A DNA stretch of 64,000 bases from Paenibacillus flagellatus (GTDB lineage: Bacteria > Bacillota > Bacilli > Paenibacillales > NBRC-103111), in assembly GCF_003217775.1 (NCBI RefSeq), contig NZ_QJVJ01000007.1, positions 124,001 to 188,000 on the forward strand, in the 5' to 3' direction. Under the pieces are notes generated by a model, which saw nothing but the letters and a program-made list of their open reading frames with translations, was not told the DNA's origin and did no database searches. This document shows positions 61,031 through 64,000 of this stretch, piece after piece. Position 1 is the first letter of the stretch; every line of letters begins with the position of its first letter. The position numbers were made by a program, and so were the translations under genes.

Positions 61031-61084
61031 GGACGAAGTCGCTCCTCGTCGAATGTTCGGATGACTACCATGGGGCGGTGCCGG

Positions 61085-62170
61085 ATGTCTATTAAGAAGA
61101 AATTGATTCTGTCCAATATTGCCATGATCGTCGTTCCCTTCGCCATGTTTCTATTGATCGAGTTCATCGCCGGGTATATTTTGTTCTACGCGCTGGAGCG
61201 CAACTTTCAAGCGGACCTTCAGCTGTTTACGACGATCCGGGTGACGGGCTTGCTTGTTGCCATAACGGTTTCAAACGCGATCATCACGACGGTTGTTTCC
61301 AGAAGCATCCTGCGGCAGGTCGGGATGCTCACCAAGGCGGCAAAGGAGATCGCGCAGGGCAATTTGGCGTTTTCCTTAACGGCAAGCAGCAACGACGAGC
61401 TCGGCGAGCTCGCGTCCCTCTTCGAGCGCATGCGGGGCAAATTGCTGGAAGCCAAGGAGCTTCAGTCCAAGTACGAGGAAAATCGCAAGGAGCTGATCGC
61501 CAGCATTTCGCATGACCTGCGGACGCCGATGACCTCGATCAAAGGATATGCGCGGGGGATTATGGATGGCGTGGCCCATTCGCCCGATAAGGTGGAGCAC
61601 TATGCCCGAATTATTTATATGAACGCCGGCGCGATGGAGAAGATGATCGACGAGCTGTTTTTGTACTCCAAGCTTGATCTCCAAAAGGTGCCGATGGTGC
61701 TCGAGGAAGTCGATCTGCGGCCGTTTTTGGCGGACTACTTGGAAGAGCTGCGCTATACGTTCGAACCGGACGGGGGACAAACGATTTTCAAATACAACCG
61801 CGACGAATCGTATGTCGTCATGGCGGACCGGACTCAAGTAAGGCGGGTCGTGGAAAATATCGTTCAAAACAGTCTGAAGTATATGGACAAGCAACCAAAG
61901 GTGATCGAGGTCAGGCTGAGCTCCGAGCCCGGTCAAGTAAGGGTCGAGGTAGAGGATAATGGGAGCGGAATTTCCGCGGAGTCCTTGCCGCACATCTTTG
62001 ACAGCTTTTACCGGGCGGATGCCGCCCGGAACTCGTCGACCGGCGGAAGCGGACTCGGGATGGCCATTGCCAAGCAAATCATCGAAGCTCATGGCGGACA
62101 GATAGGGGCGGCAAGCGAAATCGGGTCCGGTACGACGATTTTTTTCCGTCTGAATAAACCCGGGAGATGA
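61085..62170 (+). CDS. HAMP-containing sensor histidine kinase
   Basis: A 361-residue kinase: two N-terminal membrane helices (about 10-35 and 55-78) with a short external loop, a HAMP domain, HisKA with His143 (SISHDLRTPMTSIKGYARGI), and HATPase with N box (RRVVENIVQNSLKYM), G1 (VEDNGSGIS) and G2 (GGSGLGMAIAK). The ATG at 61085 matches the usual MSIKKKL start; an ATG at 61061 is possible. The stop region overlaps the regulator leader by a few bases. The gene order is kinase first, regulator second. Confidence 0.92.
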   Translation: MSIKKKLILSNIAMIVVPFAMFLLIEFIAGYILFYALERNFQADLQLFTTIRVTGLLVAITVSNAIITTVVSRSILRQVGMLTKAAKEIAQGNLAFSLTASSNDELGELASLFERMRGKLLEAKELQSKYEENRKELIASISHDLRTPMTSIKGYARGIMDGVAHSPDKVEHYARIIYMNAGAMEKMIDELFLYSKLDLQKVPMVLEEVDLRPFLADYLEELRYTFEPDGGQTIFKYNRDESYVVMADRTQVRRVVENIVQNSLKYMDKQPKVIEVRLSSEPGQVRVEVEDNGSGISAESLPHIFDSFYRADAARNSSTGGSGLGMAIAKQIIEAHGGQIGAASEIGSGTTIFFRLNKPGR

Positions 62171-62181
62171 GGGAGCACGGT

Positions 62182-62871
62182 ATGCCGAAAATATTAATTA
62201 TTGAGGACGAGCGGCACATCGCCGAACTGGAGCGAGACTACTTGGAGTCTTACGGGATCGAAAGCAGCATCGCGCTTACCGGAGAAGAAGGCTTGCAGAA
62301 AGCGCTGTCTCACGCGTATGACCTCATTCTGCTGGATCTCATGCTTCCGGGAATCGACGGCCTCGAGCTTTGCAAAAAAATTCGGAAAGACGTCGACGTT
62401 CCGATATTGATCGTTACCGCGAAACATGAGGATATCGATAAAATTCGCGGGTTTGATCGCGGCGCGGACGACTACATCGTGAAGCCGTTCAACCCTAACG
62501 AGCTGGTTGCCCGCGTAAAAGCGCATATCGCCCGATATAATCGCCTTATCCAAAGGGACGGCGATCGCCATGTGATCAAAATCGGCGAGCTGACGGTAGA
62601 CACTCGTTCCCGCCGCGTGTTCGTCCAAGGAGTCGAACGAACGTTGACGGCCAAAGAATATGAGCTTCTCGTCTTCCTGGTATCCAATCCCAATAGGGTG
62701 TTCAGTAAAGATCATCTGTTTGAACGGATTTGGTCGGCGGATTCCGTCGGCGACAGCTCGACCATCACCGTTCACATCCGAAAAATTCGTGAAAAGATCG
62801 AAGAGGATCCGTCCAACCCCCAATATATCGAGACGATTTGGGGCGTCGGGTACCGTTTCAGAAAAGAATAA
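62182..62871 (+). CDS. OmpR-family response regulator
   Basis: A 229-residue regulator: acidic pocket IIEDERH, phosphoacceptor Asp52 (LILLDLMLPG), Lys in VTAKHED and a winged helix ending RKIREKIEEDPSNPQYIETI. The ATG at 62182 has AGGGAG 7 bases upstream; an ATG at 62167 overlapping the kinase stop is less likely. The downstream promoter carries two TTAAGAA direct repeats 11 bp apart, a plausible target of this regulator. Confidence 0.93.
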   Translation: MPKILIIEDERHIAELERDYLESYGIESSIALTGEEGLQKALSHAYDLILLDLMLPGIDGLELCKKIRKDVDVPILIVTAKHEDIDKIRGFDRGADDYIVKPFNPNELVARVKAHIARYNRLIQRDGDRHVIKIGELTVDTRSRRVFVQGVERTLTAKEYELLVFLVSNPNRVFSKDHLFERIWSADSVGDSSTITVHIRKIREKIEEDPSNPQYIETIWGVGYRFRKE

Positions 62872-62882
62872 GGTTTCCATTG

Positions 62883-62921
62883 GCCTTGGAGCGGATATTT
62901 CTTAGCTCGGGGCTTTTTTTA
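62883..62921 (+). terminator. Terminator of the two-component operon
   Basis: GCCTTGGAGC pairs with GCTCGGGGC (G-U pairs and one bulge), followed by seven T. Confidence 0.6.
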
Positions 62922-62922
62922 T

Positions 62923-62976
62923 TTAAGAATGGCTTAAGAAATGCAAAATAGTTTTTCAACAACTGGCCGTTATGAT
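62923..62976 (+). promoter_or_regulatory. OmpR-type direct repeat and promoter of the membrane-protein gene
   Basis: TTAAGAA occurs at 62923-62929 and 62934-62940, exactly 11 bp apart. A -10 TATGAT lies at 62971-62976 while the -35 position (ATAGTT) is poor, as expected for a promoter needing an activator. The adjacent response regulator is the obvious candidate. Confidence 0.6.
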
Positions 62977-63023
62977 AAGAGCTGTCAGACCGACCATAGC
63001 CAAGTCCAAGGAGGAACCGATTC

Positions 63024-63527
63024 ATGAAAATAAAGCTTCCGATTTTGACCGTCACGTCGCACCTTTGGGTGCAGTGGATTTTGTTAGGCTCCATGCTGCT
63101 GAACACCTTTATGGTGTACCCGAATATTTTTCACGATATTCCGAACTCGCTGGAAACCGCGATGGATTTCATGAAGGTCGCAAGTCCTCACACTTATTTT
63201 CCGCCGCTGGGGTTCATCAGCTGGGTAACGGGCATTATCGCCGTTCTGTTCAGCTGGCGCCGGAAGAACGCGCGGATGTGGATCGTCTTGAGCGTACTCA
63301 TGATGTTCGCGGAAGGGGCGGCCTCGGTCATTTGGGAATGGCCGCGAAATGAAATCATGTTTATCGAAGGAGCGGCCGTGCATTCCGCGGATGTTCTGCA
63401 GCAAGCTTATAACGAATTTATTATCGTCCATTGGTTCCGCTTATTGTGCAATGCGGCCGGATCGATTTTCATCTTCATGGGATTTTTAAATGTTTTCCGT
63501 CAGAGCGAACCGAAATCAGAAGTATAA
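63024..63527 (+). CDS. Four-helix integral membrane protein, unknown function
   Basis: A 167-residue membrane protein with about four helices (near 12-32, 60-78, 84-102 and 137-158) and an external loop with conserved-looking His and Trp (IWEWPRNEIMF, VHWFRLL). AAGGAGGAA lies 8 bases before the ATG. Size and layout resemble small DUF1772-like membrane proteins, but I cannot assign a family firmly. It is likely controlled by the upstream two-component system and is followed at 20 bp by a cupin gene. Confidence 0.75.
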   Translation: MKIKLPILTVTSHLWVQWILLGSMLLNTFMVYPNIFHDIPNSLETAMDFMKVASPHTYFPPLGFISWVTGIIAVLFSWRRKNARMWIVLSVLMMFAEGAASVIWEWPRNEIMFIEGAAVHSADVLQQAYNEFIIVHWFRLLCNAAGSIFIFMGFLNVFRQSEPKSEV

Positions 63528-63547
63528 TGCCCGAGAGGTGATGCGTC

Positions 63548-64000
63548 ATGCAGGATCTGCACCAAGCAATCGGCCAAACCTTGACCTTCGCGGACGGAAA
63601 CGCGGTTACGCTTCAACACTACGGCACGGATCGCGAAGGAGAGTATTTGCGATTGGAGCATGCGATCGTTCGCCCGGGCGCCATGAATGGACCGCATTCG
63701 CATCCGATCCTTCAAGAAACGTTTTCGATTGTCGAAGGGAACATGCGCTTCCTGATCGATGGGAAGACAATCGTTGCCGGACCCGGGGAGTCGGTCCGGA
63801 TTGAACCCGAGCAGGTTCACCAGGCATGGAAGGAGGGCGCGCCCCTATTGCGCGTCATGCACGAAGTTCGCCCGCCCGGCCTGCACTGGAGCATGTTCAA
63901 GCTATTGCACAAGCTTGAAGCCGAGGGGAAGCTGAACGCCAAAGGGATTCCGAGCAATCCGCTGTGGCTGGGGCTTCTTTGGAAAACGATGGACGGATAT
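63548..64000 (+). CDS. Cupin-domain protein, 3' partial
   Basis: The first 151 residues are visible; the frame is still open at the window end. Residues about 40-105 form a cupin barrel with motif 1 GPHSHPILQETFSIVEG (His-x-His and Glu metal ligands) and motif 2 with a His in PEQVHQAW. After it comes a helical C-terminal part (LHWSMFKLLHKLEAEGKL). GAGAGGTG precedes the ATG. It is probably co-transcribed with the membrane-protein gene. The reaction is unknown. Confidence 0.85.
   Translation, partial: MQDLHQAIGQTLTFADGNAVTLQHYGTDREGEYLRLEHAIVRPGAMNGPHSHPILQETFSIVEGNMRFLIDGKTIVAGPGESVRIEPEQVHQAWKEGAPLLRVMHEVRPPGLHWSMFKLLHKLEAEGKLNAKGIPSNPLWLGLLWKTMDGY

Overview
The window looks like chromosomal DNA of a GC-rich member of the Paenibacillaceae (Paenibacillus/Cohnella-like). 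Firmicute hallmarks are strong AGGAGG-type ribosome binding sites, sigma-A promoters, a T-box leader, a Fur box, SLH-anchored surface proteins, a BmrC/BmrD-type ABC pair, MarR/MMPL and HAMP two-component systems, and frequent TTG/GTG starts. This assignment is inferred from gene content and base composition, not from a marker gene. No rRNA, tRNA, CRISPR array, transposase or integrase was seen.

Layout. 1-2294: the 3' part of a clan GH-A-like glycoside hydrolase. 2314-8487: a sulfur-scavenging operon (aldo/keto reductase, flavin monooxygenase, SsuC/A/B-like ABC importer, sulfurtransferase) with its own promoter and a leader terminator. 8488-18694: a variable, scarred region. The 3' end of the sulfurtransferase gene, with its terminator, recurs as two partial copies, so that an alpha/beta hydrolase gene and a 1798-residue SLH protein gene each lie between copies. 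It is followed by a VOC gene, a truncated sigma-factor/VOC fusion, a further VOC tail, a DinB-like gene and a broken ArsR gene. 19020-23950: a WG-repeat protein, a secreted protein with an internal 297-bp tandem duplication behind six TGAA motifs spaced exactly 11 bp apart, and a divergent small gene/marR pair. 24046-32183: an MMPL exporter, rarA, and a type 2 isoleucyl-tRNA synthetase under an Ile T-box. 32289-35876: a Fur-controlled iron-uptake pair.

36-45 kb is visibly lower in GC and accessory in character: a BcrA-type ABC exporter with two permeases, a response regulator and kinase, an lspA gene, a reductase-like protein, decayed ORFs and a GyrI-like protein. 44871-50786: a second SLH surface protein divergent from a STAND-type ATPase with a C-terminal HTH. 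51-55 kb: isochorismatase-like hydrolase, GNAT, and a TIM-barrel gene plus marR behind an operator-overlapped promoter. 55-59 kb: a probable leader peptide, an attenuator and the heterodimeric multidrug exporter BmrC/BmrD. 59.4-64 kb: Hsp20, an APH-like kinase, a sensor kinase/response regulator pair, a membrane protein behind an OmpR-style direct repeat, and a cupin gene cut by the window end.

Several units share a theme of envelope and antibiotic stress: BmrCD, the BcrA-type transporter with its two-component system and LspA, the type 2 IleRS (a class known for mupirocin tolerance), the APH-like kinase and the MMPL exporter. The most unusual structural signal is the repeated reuse of one gene's 3' end as the boundary of inserted genes between 8.3 and 16.4 kb.
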